A program made the translations under genes and the position numbers. A stretch of 64,000 nt of DNA from contig NC_087075.1 of assembly GCF_026151205.1 (NCBI RefSeq), positions 6,900,858 to 6,964,857 on the forward strand, written 5' to 3'. Source of the DNA: Bolinopsis microptera. Lineage: Eukaryota; Ctenophora; Tentaculata; Lobata; Bolinopsidae. This document shows, one piece after another, positions 49,550 to 59,100 of the stretch (its first letter is position 1; every line of letters begins with the position of its first letter). The notes below the pieces were generated by a model. It had not been told where the DNA came from. It was given only the letters and a program-made list of their open reading frames with translations, and made no database searches.

Positions 49550-52291
49550 GTCCAAACAGACCCCAAACACTAACAGTCCCCCCTCCCCTAATAAGCTTAA
49601 GGTATAACATTACAGCGAATCTTCCGGGCTAATCAAATTATGACGCTACTTAAATGCAGCTATAACATATTACACAGTTATGAGAGAGAGAGAGAGAGAG
49701 CAAGCCCCGTAACTCTTGCCGTTCTGCTCAAGCAATTTTATGTAACATTTGTGGTACAAAACCATCAATTAAACCACTTACCGCCGGCCGATTTGAAAAA
49801 AAAATTCCTATGGGCTTCATCAGAGTTTTGTCGGCACTATACCGAAAAAACCAGTCCCGTAACTATTACCGTTTTTTTTGTATAACTGTTTGGAAATTAC
49901 ACACAGACACACACACAGACACACAGACACAGACACACACACACACACACACACACACATTCTGGTGTTATTAAGTTGATAATCACTATACTAACTTCAT
50001 ATTACACAATATGACCCAAAATTCATCTCCATTGATCACGGCTTACATAACTACCACATAACCACATGTTGTGTTAATATTAATACGGGATCATAATACC
50101 CGAGTGTAGTGTGTAATCAGTTCGTATGTGCGTGTAAACAAATTGTCTATCAAATCCGATAAAAACCATATCTTCAGACCATGTCAGTAGACCTGATTGA
50201 GCGAGAGTTGCTGTTTTTTGGTATCCTGCAGGGAAACGGCACCACTTCTAAAAGAACCAGCCCTCAGGAGACAGCTCACATCCCGACTCCAATACCAGAT
50301 GAGGAGGCTATACCTTGGAGGGAACAACTTTTCAAGATTGTGTCCGTCCCTTATAGCTCCACACCGTCAACTGTATGTGCTAAATTAGAATAACCTTCTT
50401 ATATGTATAAACTCTGGCATAATTTATTCTAACTTATTTTTTGGTGGCGGACTTACTTTCTTTGCGGCACTAATTATTGACATTGAATTTAATGGATCGA
50501 ATGCCTCTAAAGATTGGGGAAACTGACCGAAATTTCCATTATTGGCAGGTATGGGCAATATTGGACGTCACCTTGATTCTAACCTCCATCATCGCATTTA
50601 CTATCGAGACAGAGCCAGACTTTGAGAATATGATAAAGTCATTGAGCCCGAATGGGAGCAATGTAGCAAATGTAAGTTTTTAGTTGCATAATACATAATG
50701 TATAATTTATAATGTATAATACATAATGTATAATGTATAATGTATAATACATAATGATATAATGATATAATGATATAATGTATAATGTATACAGTATAAT
50801 GTATAATGCATAATGTATAATGTATAATGTATAATGTATAATGTATAATACATAATGATAGCCTCTTAAAGAAAACGAATGTAGATAGATCTTGAAGTAA
50901 AAGAACTGAACAGTTTTTGAATTCATGGCTTGTGGCTGCTATTGAAAAGTTAGTTCACAGTATTTACATTCCAGGTTTTGTTCTACATCGATGCGGTGTG
51001 CGTTTCATTTTTCTCGTTAGACATGATTATAAAATTCTTAACGTGGCCTGACAGGATAAACTTCTTTAAAGAACTACTAAACTGGTGTGATATGATATCT
51101 GTTGGCCCTTTTTACATACAGGTAAACTAATCACCTACTTTCACACAGATTCCACGCTTCATTATATTAATATGAAGGACTCGAAAAGCTGGGATAAGCC
51201 GCTTTAAAATTGCTTGTTTTATTAAATATAACCCAACACACTAAACCGAGTCTAAATCCCTCCCAGCTGATAACGTACATGTTTAACGGGGATGTACATC
51301 TTCCTTCTCTCTTCATACTAAGAATGGGGCGTGTGGTGAGATTGTTCAAACTGGTGAGGAGGATACCGGCTCTAACCATGGTCACCAACATCATCTATAG
51401 TAGTCGGAGGGAACTGGCTATGCTGGCTGTTTTGTGGTGTATATTTGTGAGTACAACACTTTCTCTTTCACTTTCTATTTACCTTCATTTTCGATTAATA
51501 TATAAATATTTAATACTCAAGCGGTCCTCTTATCCAGATGTCTCTAATTTCGCAGAGCTAAATGACATTTACCACAGGTATACATATCAGCTGCACTGAT
51601 GTTCTTTTTAGAAAACTTGAACAATGACAGCGACATGTTTCAAACGATGTTCCACAGTTTATGGTGGAGTGTGGTAACCATGGGGACTGTGGGTTATGGT
51701 GATATTTACCCTCGGGAGGTTAGCGGCAAGGTAAGTGTTCTGCAGCGAAACAGCGAACAATTTTGTTATTGCAGTTGAATATGCAGCTCACTGTAACATT
51801 TTTGATTTTATTTAAAATGTTAATAAAAATTTATTTACTTAGACAGGGAAATTGTCTGATTGTTGTTATCTACTTTAATAAAAGATACGAATCAATAATT
51901 TAGGTGGCAGGTGTGTTCGTGGTGTTCGGTAGCACAATTTTCCTCACTCTCCCAATGACTGTCATAGTCTCCAAATTCAATGACGTGAGTTGAAAGTTCT
52001 CAAATACCTTAGTACAGTCAATCAGACTTATTTAGTAAGTCTGACATGTTCAAACTTTTATCATTGTAATAATAGTTCATTCGAAATGAATGAAAACTCA
52101 GTGTTATTTTAAACATAATATAACTCAACTCATATAAAATATGTTCATTTTACCAATTTTTTAAGAAATGAACCTTACAGGTGTACGATGATATAAAAGA
52201 CCAGGAAGATTTAGATAACAGAGAATTCACGGACATGCCCCTTCGAGAAAAAATATTGCTCATTCAAAACCGGGACTGTGAAGGTGTCTAA
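38732..52291 (+). CDS. voltage-gated K+ channel alpha subunit, Shaker-related, possibly silent
   Basis: Six-transmembrane Kv subunit. Exons: 38732-38858, 39039-39106, 39452-39568, 50178-50372, 50549-50671, 50975-51121, 51267-51446, 51578-51730, 51904-51984, 52181-52291, all frame-consistent (433 aa as recognised). The start codon was not found; an earlier exon is likely, or ATG 50181 as a shortened start. Numbering from 38732: T1 assembly domain about 36-125 (KVKINVAG, STLERFPGTLLGD, FNRNRVMFEWILFYYQSRG), with no cysteines, hence no zinc site as in Shaker-type T1; S1 171-190; S2 213-233 with conserved acids and Phe; S3 Asp in NWCDM; S4 with basic residues 278, 281, 284, 287, 290, 291; filter TVGYG 356-360; S6 371-395. 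The S6 motif is PMT (387-389) rather than PVP. The C-terminal tail is only 36 residues. Intron 39569-50177 splits T1 and hosts other genes and elements. Confidence 0.92.
39245..39270. promoter_or_regulatory. 26-bp perfect palindrome, E-box/CRE/E-box
   Basis: CACGTG, AT, GTGACGTCAC, AT, CACGTG form one uninterrupted 26-base palindrome: two CACGTG E-boxes symmetrically around a TGACGTCA cAMP-response-type site. It lies in Kv intron 2 (39107-39451). Binding by bHLH-ZIP and CREB/ATF factors is known for the separate motifs. Combined use here is inferred. Confidence 0.55.
39283..39366. repeat. GC-rich minisatellite (CCTGTTGCGGGCC)
   Basis: Six imperfect copies of a 13-15-bp unit around CCCTGTTGCGGGCC in direct tandem, within Kv intron 2 and beside the 26-bp palindrome. 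Confidence 0.85.
39606..39682. repeat. dispersed repeat, copy 2 (GAGCGCGGCCCAGTAA)
   Basis: Shares the order TTACCTGGGGACC, GGCAGAATGATTGGCAGAG and CGCGGCCCAGTAA with 15357-15434, about 24 kb away. It lies just inside the large Kv intron. Confidence 0.6.
39939..40804. mobile_element. hAT-like foldback element built of AGCCGGCTATAA repeats
   Basis: An 866-bp element flanked by the 8-bp duplication GGAGAAGG (39931-39938, 40805-40812). The terminal inverted repeats match over TTGGTAGATCACCGACCGGC; the outermost six bases differ between ends. Almost the whole element is a large imperfect palindrome made of TATAAGCCGGCT iterations. The two halves also share ACATTTGTTGTTGAGCGACGG and TTAACTTCATCGTACTGAAC-like spacers in opposite orientation. 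The 8-bp duplication points to the hAT superfamily; no transposase is present. Its right end overlaps the 3' end of the zinc-finger CDS. Confidence 0.85.
40792..42456 (-). CDS. polydactyl C2H2 zinc-finger protein
   Basis: Probable sequence-specific nuclear DNA-binding protein of 554 aa, apparently a single exon, nested antisense in the big Kv intron. The start is the ATG at 42456 (MKQQNVLKFKDEMK). The frame is open 25 codons further upstream but has no ATG. The N-terminal 130 residues are acidic, with sumoylation-like motifs (LIKSEVY, YKKEPRP). Ten complete C-x2-C-x12-H-x3-H fingers with TGEKPY linkers follow, then an eleventh without its last histidine (LARHRKPYVC). Finger consensus is CSECSYSAxRKSSLVxH, where Ala or Gly replaces the usual core Phe. 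Recognition helices are nearly uniform. Fingers 7-8 repeat 1-2 almost exactly, and 3/4 and 5/6 are near-identical pairs, so the array grew by recent duplication. A serine/proline-rich C-tail ends in PSPGNW. The stop and last residues come from the adjacent foldback element. Codon use looks intact. Confidence 0.87.
   Translation of the reverse strand: MKQQNVLKFKDEMKTEDDCITPELIETDIKKEEDDLLIKSEVYSNPTNFQMKYKKEPRPHYDSTVIAGDTDKGHTSPQNLQNDADLELSQSFVAETELMKVTQHQLKPSDTFCSPSKKSTLPSNSDQQSHTGKKPYTCSECSYSGSHKSHLVSHQLTHTGEKSYKCFECSYSAIRKSSLVLHQRIHNGEKPYKCSECSYSASRKSSLVSHQRIHNGEKPYKCSECSYSASRKSSLVSHQRIHTGEKPYKCSECSYSAIQNSTLILHQRTHTGEKPYKCSECSYSAIQNSTLVLHQRTHTGEKPYTCSECSYSGSQKSHLVSHQLTHTGEKSYKCFECSYSASRKSSLVLHQRIHTGEKPYKCSECSYSAIRKSSLVFHQRTHTGEKPYKCFECSYSAIRKSELVYHQRTHTGEKPYKCSECSYSTIRKSNLARHRKPYVCKKNPYQSFKYSYSYSDSNELTLVSNQRIDIGENSHTFHESSRSLNYLQNHTDSVGSPIFVKPLPFVKLLTFPKPLNSDPFISSCHQDLTQILPLTVSPTYSTTTSSTNPSPGNW
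42457..43026. other. Kv intron sequence upstream of the zinc-finger gene
   Basis: No coding feature beyond the open 5' extension of the zinc-finger frame to 42531. A roughly 55-bp direct duplication (ATTGCAC/AACAAAACTCC, then ATTACTCCGA and TCATATTGCCTCAA) is seen at 42827-42925. The zinc-finger promoter probably lies here, but no TATA box stands out. Confidence 0.45.
43027..44841. mobile_element. Mutator-like 1.8-kb TIR element carrying an ORF1-like gene
   Basis: A 10-bp direct repeat, CGAATTATGA (43017-43026 and 44842-44851), flanks the element. Terminal inverted repeats of about 125-165 bp are nearly identical (two mismatches over the inner 125 bp) and rich in GGTACGGCGG and GGACAGTACGGCGG motifs. 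The ends begin GGG on both sides. A 9-10-bp duplication with long TIRs is typical of MULEs. No transposase is present. Instead the centre holds one intact minus-strand ORF (43478-44386). High TIR identity and the intact ORF indicate a young insertion. Confidence 0.82.
43478..44386 (-). CDS. LINE ORF1-like nucleic-acid-binding protein inside a DNA transposon
   Basis: An uninterrupted 302-codon frame from ATG 44386 to TGA 43478. Residues 1-88 are mostly helical with no known domain. About 90-155 form a likely coiled coil, with a short internal repeat (LQESCST twice). Residues about 177-240 (KEVVVFGVEEENG, ITGCRRIGQRG, KRPIIFSVQS) and a following basic segment (YISPNRTPEERISRQKLVTELKKKR) match the RRM-like plus C-terminal arrangement of ORF1 proteins of LINE-type retrotransposons, which bind RNA and act as chaperones. 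There is no reverse transcriptase, endonuclease or transposase alongside. It sits centrally between long TIRs, so it is cargo of a DNA element, or an ORF1-like protein domesticated by it. Family assignment is by recognition of the motif order and needs a profile search. Confidence 0.72.
   Translation of the reverse strand: MAVRYDSDKYLKKIFEEGIGSDEVFGEDNLKEVQKSCNSLFNDMCQVYNCDDPGDFEPDMLNKTSVVKAQMAEWLHAAIYLLHQTCLPMMSSARRKIEDLQEENISDKKEMITLQNKVITMKDRDLAIIQHSVQKEIKSYSSILQESCSTLQESCSTALSPTKIATAVKKIVKEEDRSKEVVVFGVEEENGECPATKVSKILEQLEERPRITGCRRIGQRGADLKRPIIFSVQSADVVYQILKKAKRLKDIEGLKTVYISPNRTPEERISRQKLVTELKKKRSDDPSGSYFIRKGEIVKADK
44842..45298. other. spacer between two mobile elements in the Kv intron
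   Basis: Sequence without genes. It includes a doubled AAAAATCGCGATTC motif near 45109-45160. Confidence 0.5.
47766..48131. mobile_element. MITE nested in the right arm of the palindrome
   Basis: The left arm of the palindrome preserves the empty site (GTGGCAAAAAG joined to TGGCCTTAAG in the matching orientation). In the right arm these are separated by about 370 bp with terminal inverted repeats around CTAAATCGCTCGCCCAAA / TTTGGGCGAGCGAATTAG. GGCAAAAA stands on both sides, consistent with an 8-bp target duplication (hAT-like). The interior includes telomere-like repeats and two CACGTGA sites. No coding capacity. Confidence 0.75.
47967..48052 (+). repeat. interstitial telomere-like TTAGGG repeats
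   Basis: Degenerate array of TTAGGG with variants (GTTAGGGTTAGGGTTGTGG, GGTTATGGTTAGGGTTAGGG), about 85 bp, inside the nested MITE. It resembles the metazoan telomere motif but is far from any visible chromosome end. Confidence 0.75.
49081..49135. repeat. 22-bp stem hairpin
   Basis: AATAATACCTTGGCTGCTTCGG (49081 on) pairs with CCGAAGCAGCCAAAGTATTATT (ending 49135) with one mismatch around an 11-base GC-rich loop. A short GC-rich palindrome (CCCGGCCTACGGCCGGG) follows at about 49151. It resembles a small MITE or transcription-stalling structure. Confidence 0.7.
49481..49546. repeat. (CT)33 microsatellite
   Basis: Uninterrupted CT dinucleotide run of 66 bases. It creates an artificial Arg-Glu ORF on the minus strand. 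Confidence 0.97.
49682..49700. repeat. (GA)n microsatellite
   Basis: Short GA run of 19 bases, about 140 bp from the long CT run and in the opposite sense. Confidence 0.9.
49899..49960. repeat. (CA)n/(CACAGA)n microsatellite
   Basis: ACACAGAC units grading into pure CA repeats. Confidence 0.95.
50697..50855. repeat. TAATGTATAATACA microsatellite in a Kv intron
   Basis: About 160 bp of iterated ATAATGTAT with ATACATAATG variants, between the S1 and S2 exons of the Kv gene. Confidence 0.9.
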
Positions 52292-52455
52292 ATATTTTCT
52301 TATCAAATTGGAGTTCAGAGCAAGGATCGGGAGTTAGGTTTATAGCGAATATAATAGGCTAGAGCAAATAGCTATAGAATATCGAGTTAAAGTAAGAGTA
52401 ACTAAAGAAGGTTATGATAAACGATTCACCATGAATCAAGATGATGTACATGCGA

Positions 52456-52540
52456 CAGGTGCTGTATGTATAGGTGCTGTATGTATAGTATGTATAGGTG
52501 CTGTATATATGTATAGTATGTATAGGTGGTGTATGTACTC
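52456..52540. repeat. TGCTGTATGTATAGG minisatellite in the Kv 3' region
   Basis: Imperfect repeats of GGTGCTGTATGTATA, about 165-250 bp past the Kv stop codon, so probably in the 3' UTR. Confidence 0.8.
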
Positions 52541-52655
52541 TAGTAAGATTTATATTATCATTATTATTAAATTGCAGTATTTCGTTTGGAAAAGATTGAA
52601 GTATTTTTTAACATATTTGATCGTACAAATTTCATTTGTTCAAGATAAAATGACG

Positions 52656-52661
52656 AATAAA
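52656..52661 (+). terminator. probable poly(A) signal of the Kv gene
   Basis: AATAAA on the + strand, 365 bp after the Kv stop codon at 52291 and before the convergent ARMC3 signal. It is the most plausible cleavage signal seen for this gene. Confidence 0.5.
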
Positions 52662-52915
52662 ATACATGATATTCAGTAGCAAAGTAGGGAGTTTTCCTCC
52701 TCAATATCAACACTATTTACAGATTACTTATTAACAAAAATAAATCACGCATCCTGTATAATCACCTCTCATAACGCATCGGTTATAACTCTAGACACTT
52801 TATGTGGGGGTGATTGGAAGTTTTCTGTCCGATTGACACCAAATAAAATCAAATCGTTTTCAAGAGAGTAAGAAGCGCAAATTCTAAATGCAATAAAATC
52901 AAACAATCATCTCTG

Positions 52916-52921
52916 TTTATT
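52916..52921 (-). terminator. probable poly(A) signal of ARMC3
   Basis: TTTATT on the + strand, which is AATAAA on the - strand, about 230 bp after the ARMC3 stop codon. Together with the Kv signal at 52656 it places the two 3' ends about 250 bp apart. Confidence 0.5.
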
Positions 52922-53119
52922 GATGAAATGATTTTAAATCCTTTTCAGCCTACCCTTCAAATAGCTCGTGATATGTGAGTGCCGAGCGGGAGCTAGTTAT
53001 ACATCTGACTAAACTTTAAAATCAATCCATCTCTTATCTGACATATTCTGTTACACTCATCACTGTACAATCTTCTACGCAGCGACACTGTATATCTCAC
53101 TGATGGAAAGTCACGTGTT

Positions 53120-53150
53120 CTCTCTCTCGATCTCTCTCTCTCTCTCTCTC
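53120..53150. repeat. CT microsatellite abutting the ARMC3 stop codon
   Basis: Interrupted CT run whose last base is shared with the ARMC3 TAG stop (CTA on the + strand at 53150-53152). On the coding strand the stop reads straight into AGAGAG. Confidence 0.9.
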
Positions 53151-56100
53151 TAAAGTTTCTTGTAAACCCCAGCCCCATGACTTCCCACTTCCAAAAGTTG
53201 ACCAGGTTCCCACATCAGATCCACCAAATAATGCTTACTCTTCCCTCCCTCCACCAGGGTTACCTCATTCCAGGCTCTGTTATATTCTCCTCTCACTAAC
53301 GAGGCGGGTACTCCAACTCTGTCGGCTAGAACTTTAAACAATAAAGCCCGGTGGTAGAAAATACCCCGTTTGATAAACCCGATGGGTATAACATTAGTCT
53401 TGAGATCTGCTTTGATTTGGGCGATGTGAAGGTCGTATGATAGGGCGGCAATGCTGGTAACAGGGCCTCCCATCTGATTACTAACGTACACTGATAGTGC
53501 TGCTATCTGCTCAGCTTGAGTGGGGAGCGGACCGACTGCGGAGGTTGCTTCTTCTATGTACTCTCGGAGTGAAGAGTCCACGCGAGGTTTTCCAGTATCT
53601 TTCTGCTCTTTTGGTGGCTCTGGTTCCGGGACTTCTTCTTTCTTTTCTTCGGCTTTGTGCGGCTTTTTACCTGTAATGTAGGATGGTTGAAAATGCAATA
53701 TCTCACTGCAATAAATTCTAAGATAAGTTTTGTTTAAAAATTAAGAAGTATGAACGATTTAAAGATTAGGAGCAAAACCTCTTTCCTACTATACTACGCA
53801 TCATCGCTTATTAATGTAAGTACAGCAACTTACCTTTAGCTGTGCCCCGGCCTGTCTTAACATTGGTGGTAGACCCAGTAGTACTGGCTTCAGACTTCAT
53901 ATCAGCTGGCTCTGGGTCGGCTCCTATCGAACTAACGTACAGTACTGCTCTCTTGTTATCTACCTGCACACATGAACAAGATAACAGATAGTACCAGACA
54001 GAGAGACTCAGGTCTAATATAAGTTCAAATGTACGACGGTCGGAAGAAAATTACTATCTGTTCAGTCCGTATTTTTGAATTGAGAGTAAGTTACACATTA
54101 AATATAGCTTTTATTTCAAAAAGCTGAAGGCGACACAAGGAGTGACCGACGGACGGACAGACAGACAGTGTTCCTAACCTTGCGATCGAGAAGTAGCTTG
54201 ATAGGTTTGAAATCATCTCCCGGCTTGTGAGCACCAGTATCGTAGAAACCATCCTTAACAACATCAGTCTGGGACAGGGTCCCCATGTGCCAGTACTTAG
54301 CAGCTAGATCGTAGTGGAGCAGCTTTTCTAACGCAACTACTGCCAGGTTACTTACTCCCTGGGTATCAGAAAGTTTAAAGTTCCCTATCTATTAAATTCT
54401 TATCCTGTTTTATATACCAGGATATTCTGACAAACCAAACATCTTCGGGTGATAAATTGGAATTCACAGCAAAATACACGTGGAATCACCTGTATATCAT
54501 TAGTGCACATGTCCATCAGAACTTGTAGAGCCCCGTTCTTGTTTAGCTCTTTCGCCATTTCCTCATTTGCTACAGAGATACCTATAGTCCAGGCTGCTTT
54601 TCTTAGCACCTGCAGTGGAACATTGATATGAGAAATTGTAGCGCCACAAATAACTGATAATATACAAATATCTTAGAGGAGTGAGGACCAGTTAACTGAA
54701 AAAAAAGTTATCCTCATATTTTGACAGATTGTGACAAATAGCAAACTAAGCAACGAGTCGAAATTCCTAAATCTCTAACTGCTCTCTAACGCGTGTAAAT
54801 ATCGTTTGTATTATTTTGGCGATGACGTCATAAAGTCCCTTGCGCGCGCAGATGACCTCGTGAGACTGTATTTTACAGGTAGAAAATGTACATAATACAA
54901 TGTTTTTCCCCGAATAACTCGAAAAGTAAGTAATTTAGGGTACATGTTGCTTCATAAGTTGTATATAAACATGGCCATTCTGCACAATTTGTACACATTC
55001 AAAAACCTTTAGGGCCTTCATAGCCCAATTTACCAGATACCCATAGTTTTGCATAATTTCTGGAACCGAAAATCAGTTTTTCGCCAATAACTGAAAAAGT
55101 AAGCACTTAAAGGCATATGTTTGTTCGTAAGTCATATATTAATATGCTAATTGCGGTTCTTTTGCACCCTGTCTAAAGACTCTATCACGATCCTATCGAA
55201 AATGGGCTCAGCACCACGCCCAAAATGGTTTTTGGCGAATTTCTCGAAAAGTGAGGATTTTAGGCCATGTGTTGCTCAATAACTCCTATATAAACATGCA
55301 TATGCGGCTTCGTTTAAGCCTATTTTGAAGTCTCTACGACCTTCAGAAGCAAGGGGTCGGTTACGTTATTGGGTCAATATGGGCGTGGCCCTCCTGGGTT
55401 TTCTCCACGGTAAAAAAATGTCTCCAAACGAAAATCGTTTATTCATACCTTCGGGAAGGTCTGTGCAAAGTTTCGTGAGCATTTGAACATTTGCAGGTTC
55501 ATTTCCATAAATGTCAATAAATGACTGGACTATATCTATTATTGTGTAGTACTATATCTATTATTATTATCAGTTAATAGTTTTGTTGTGCTGATGTAAG
55601 TTATGTTTGATGTTGGGTGTCTTGTGTTGGTATAGTTTTGTCTCCTGTAGTGTATGTGATATCACTGCAGTACTGACCTATAATTATAGATAGGTATTAG
55701 GTACATGTTATATTATAGTAAATATAGGGGTGTATATAATGTAATGTCTATTATATAACCGCTATTCAACAGGTTTTACACACTATATTTTACATATTAT
55801 TCACGTATTATTTTGCATATTATTTTGCATATTAGAGTACGCGATCTCACTGTTTCTCTTTTGTTTCTTAAGGCTTCTAATAATAGTCTTCTTAATGTGC
55901 TGGACTACACAACTTTAGAGAAACTAAAGAATTCATTTATCTCAAATTAAGCTGTTAGTGTCCATGATCAACCTGTGGCGACAATATTTTACGTGAAATG
56001 TAAAAATCAGGAGTAATATAAAAAGTGTATTTTTAGATTAAAGTGCTAGCTCATAGTTTTAGAATTGTATTATAGATTAACGTTGGTCGTTTAGCCATCT

Positions 56101-59100
56101 AACAATCGATCGTGCCGTAATATATGGCCAGAGAATAATAGGGTCTTGGAAATTCTATAGTTGTTCAGTGGGTCGATTGACTGAACACGTTTGCACTTGG
56201 TATTTAAACTTACCAGTAGTTTATTTATGTTATGTGCCGATGATAATGCAATTAGGATAACAACTAGGTAAGCCGTAAGTCTAATTCAAAAGACACCGCA
56301 CCCCGCACACCGCACACCGTACACTCCTCAGTATTACTATTTGGTAGACCGGGCATTTTTGCGGGAATTCTGTTCCCACGGCACTGTTCTGATAGAAGCT
56401 ACTTCTACTAATGGTCCCAGAGGAACGGCCGTAAAGTAGCCAGACTTCTTGTCTCCTGTACTGGCTGCCACATGCAGATTAAAGTTAGAAATTTCGCTAT
56501 ATATGCTATAAATATAATTGCTCTCGGAATTGAACAAACTACTTATCTAGATCCTTTCTAAATTCGTTAGAGTTTCATGGACTGGGGAAAAATAATCGGT
56601 ACAGTCTCCCTGCTTGTGTAATTAAGCAATGAAAACAATCAAAAATTATCACATATGACATAAGTTGTAATACTAATAGCAGAAACTTTCTAACCGTACA
56701 TTCACCCGCCACTGTTCAAGAACCTATATCACTGTTTAAAATCATGACGTGAGCACTGTACATCCAATCAGCTATTCCTTTAGTTAGGATGATAGCCGAA
56801 ACTATAAGGATTGTGGAGAACTAGGGTAATAGTCATAATTCTAAAATTTGAGTGAGTTACACGTGTTTTATTGACGATGATAAACATTTGCAAGGTAATT
56901 TACGCTATGCAAGCGCGCACTGAGGGACTTTATGACGTCACGAGGCCACAGCTTATTATTGCAATAACACGCGTTACAAATACACGTACGCTAGAGAGTT
57001 GGTTCTTTCGGCGATACGATTCTTTACCGGTTTGTCACAGCTGATTTAAATCTTAGCCAAATTGGAGACTACAAATTTTTCAGTTAACTGGTCCTTACCA
57101 TTCCGCTGTATGTAAATCATAGAAAAACCGACAATTTTCTCCTGGGAGAACAAACTGTTTAATGAACATCTCCTCACCTCTTTATTGCTGGACTCCTTGA
57201 GGATGGAAACAAGAGATCCGAGTGCGTTAGTTTTGAGCAACTCTTCTCTAGCACTTGAGTCAGCTACGAGTGCAGCGAGTGCTTTACAGGCAGCAATACA
57301 CACGTCCGTGTCTGGGTTGGTGAGACAGGCGGAGAGACTCTGCATGACGTTTAGAGACACCAGCTGCTCTCTCAGTGTCTCTGTAATGTTGTCAATTACA
57401 TTATTAGTTTTTAGTTGTGTCAACTTTAATATAACATAATACGTTAGGGCTTTAAATTATTAATTTTGAAAAACTATGAAAGCTGTGTTAAATGTTAGTC
57501 CAGGTTTAGCAGCGTAACATACTCAAGCCTTGAAAGATACAAGATACAAGATAATTTCACTGTTTCACATGTACTACTAACCGAACTTGACGATGTTGAA
57601 CACGACGGTAGCCAGGTAGCTGAGAATGCGCGGAGAAGTGCTCTCTTCAAGAACCTCTACTAGCTGGGTCACGTGCTCATCTTGTATTATATCTAGACAC
57701 ACCACCTTGCTATCTGTAACAGGTTTTAAACTAATTACAACAGTGTATTATGCCGTGATAGGATATATTTAATCTGGTACTGGCCAGTCCATGAGTCCAG
57801 AGCCTGGCTTGATGCGTGATGAAGAACACAAATACCATTATATATCTAGAAAATAGAACATAAGTTTTCTTCCTGGTACCCTGCACGTTTATTCTAGACT
57901 TATATTCATCACGAAATAAGCCAAATTGATCAATTATTCGGCATACACAGCTGAGTGTGGATTAGGAAAATGTTGATAATATATTTAAAGTAAACATACT
58001 AAGTGATAAATTAGCTAATGAGAGAGTGCTCATCTCCTGAACAGTCTGATCCTCGTGTCCTATCAGCTTCATTAGAGCCTGTAGAGGGATGAGGTTAACT
58101 CGTGACCAAATGGTGTGTAGAAAACGATATAATTTCAACATCTCATAGTTCAACGGTTTAAAATAGTCAAATATACTGCAAATGGACGAGATGATTAGGT
58201 TCCTACCTGGATGACACCAATTTTGGTGAAAGTCTCCTTGACCAGAGGGTTGGCCACCATAGTGGAGACAGTTAGACACGCTTGAGCTAGGACCCCAGCG
58301 TGCTCACCCCCGAGCACTGTCATTATTGTGGTCTCAATCTCGTTATCGTGCAGAATCTGGCAGTTCTCCGGTTTTCCACTGCATGTGCTGATTGCACGCA
58401 GAGCGTTTAACTGAATTGAAACCATATGCTGATTATCTACAATTTCTTCAGATAGCACTTATTCAATACAGCTGTCACAAATTTATTTTTCGCCAACCTC
58501 TTAAATTTAATATCAAACTGCTCGTGGTCACTAACCTGTCCCTGAGGCTCGGTGGAAGTGGCGTAGTTAGCGAGTGTTAACAGACATCCACTATCCTTCA
58601 TAGCATCCAACTGTTCCGTGTCTAACATACATACTCCTACTACTTGAACTATTCCTAGAACAGGGAAGTAGTTTTGATAATTTTGAAAATTTTTCTAATA
58701 TTTTTGTACCTGATTAGATACCAGAACCCACATAACTCACGATCAATTTTAGAAACCATTGAAATTATGAAATATGCTAATTCTGGCAAAAAAGGATTTC
58801 CCGAAATTCCAGGCATATTATTATTAACATGGTGCCACCACTAAAAAAAGTTACGAAAAGCATCAAGCAACAAAACAAAATCTCACCCTCGTGCAGGTCG
58901 GTGACCTCCTCGTTCGTTAACATCTTCAACAACGCCTCCAAACCATTAACATCTTTTACAGAGGTCCTGACACACTCTTCTTGACAAACTGAGTAGGTAA
59001 CTTTCAGAACTAGCAGCTGTATAGCGGGGTACTCACAATTCAGGGCTTCCAGGAGAGACGTCACTACCTGGTGGGTAGTGGAGTTGATGTGCTGATTTGG

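Larger units (their letters stand above)
48284..50177. other. distal part of the large Kv intron
   Basis: No exon was identified between the palindromic element and the Kv exon at 50178. It contains two GTCACGTGACCTCAG direct repeats (about 48690 and 48713), a GC-rich hairpin at 49081-49135 and three microsatellites. The 48738-48932 ORF has no recognised domain. Confidence 0.5.

Noticed and set aside
49287-49610. 107-codon ORF with an Arg-Glu run
   Set aside because: The run is the translated CT microsatellite.
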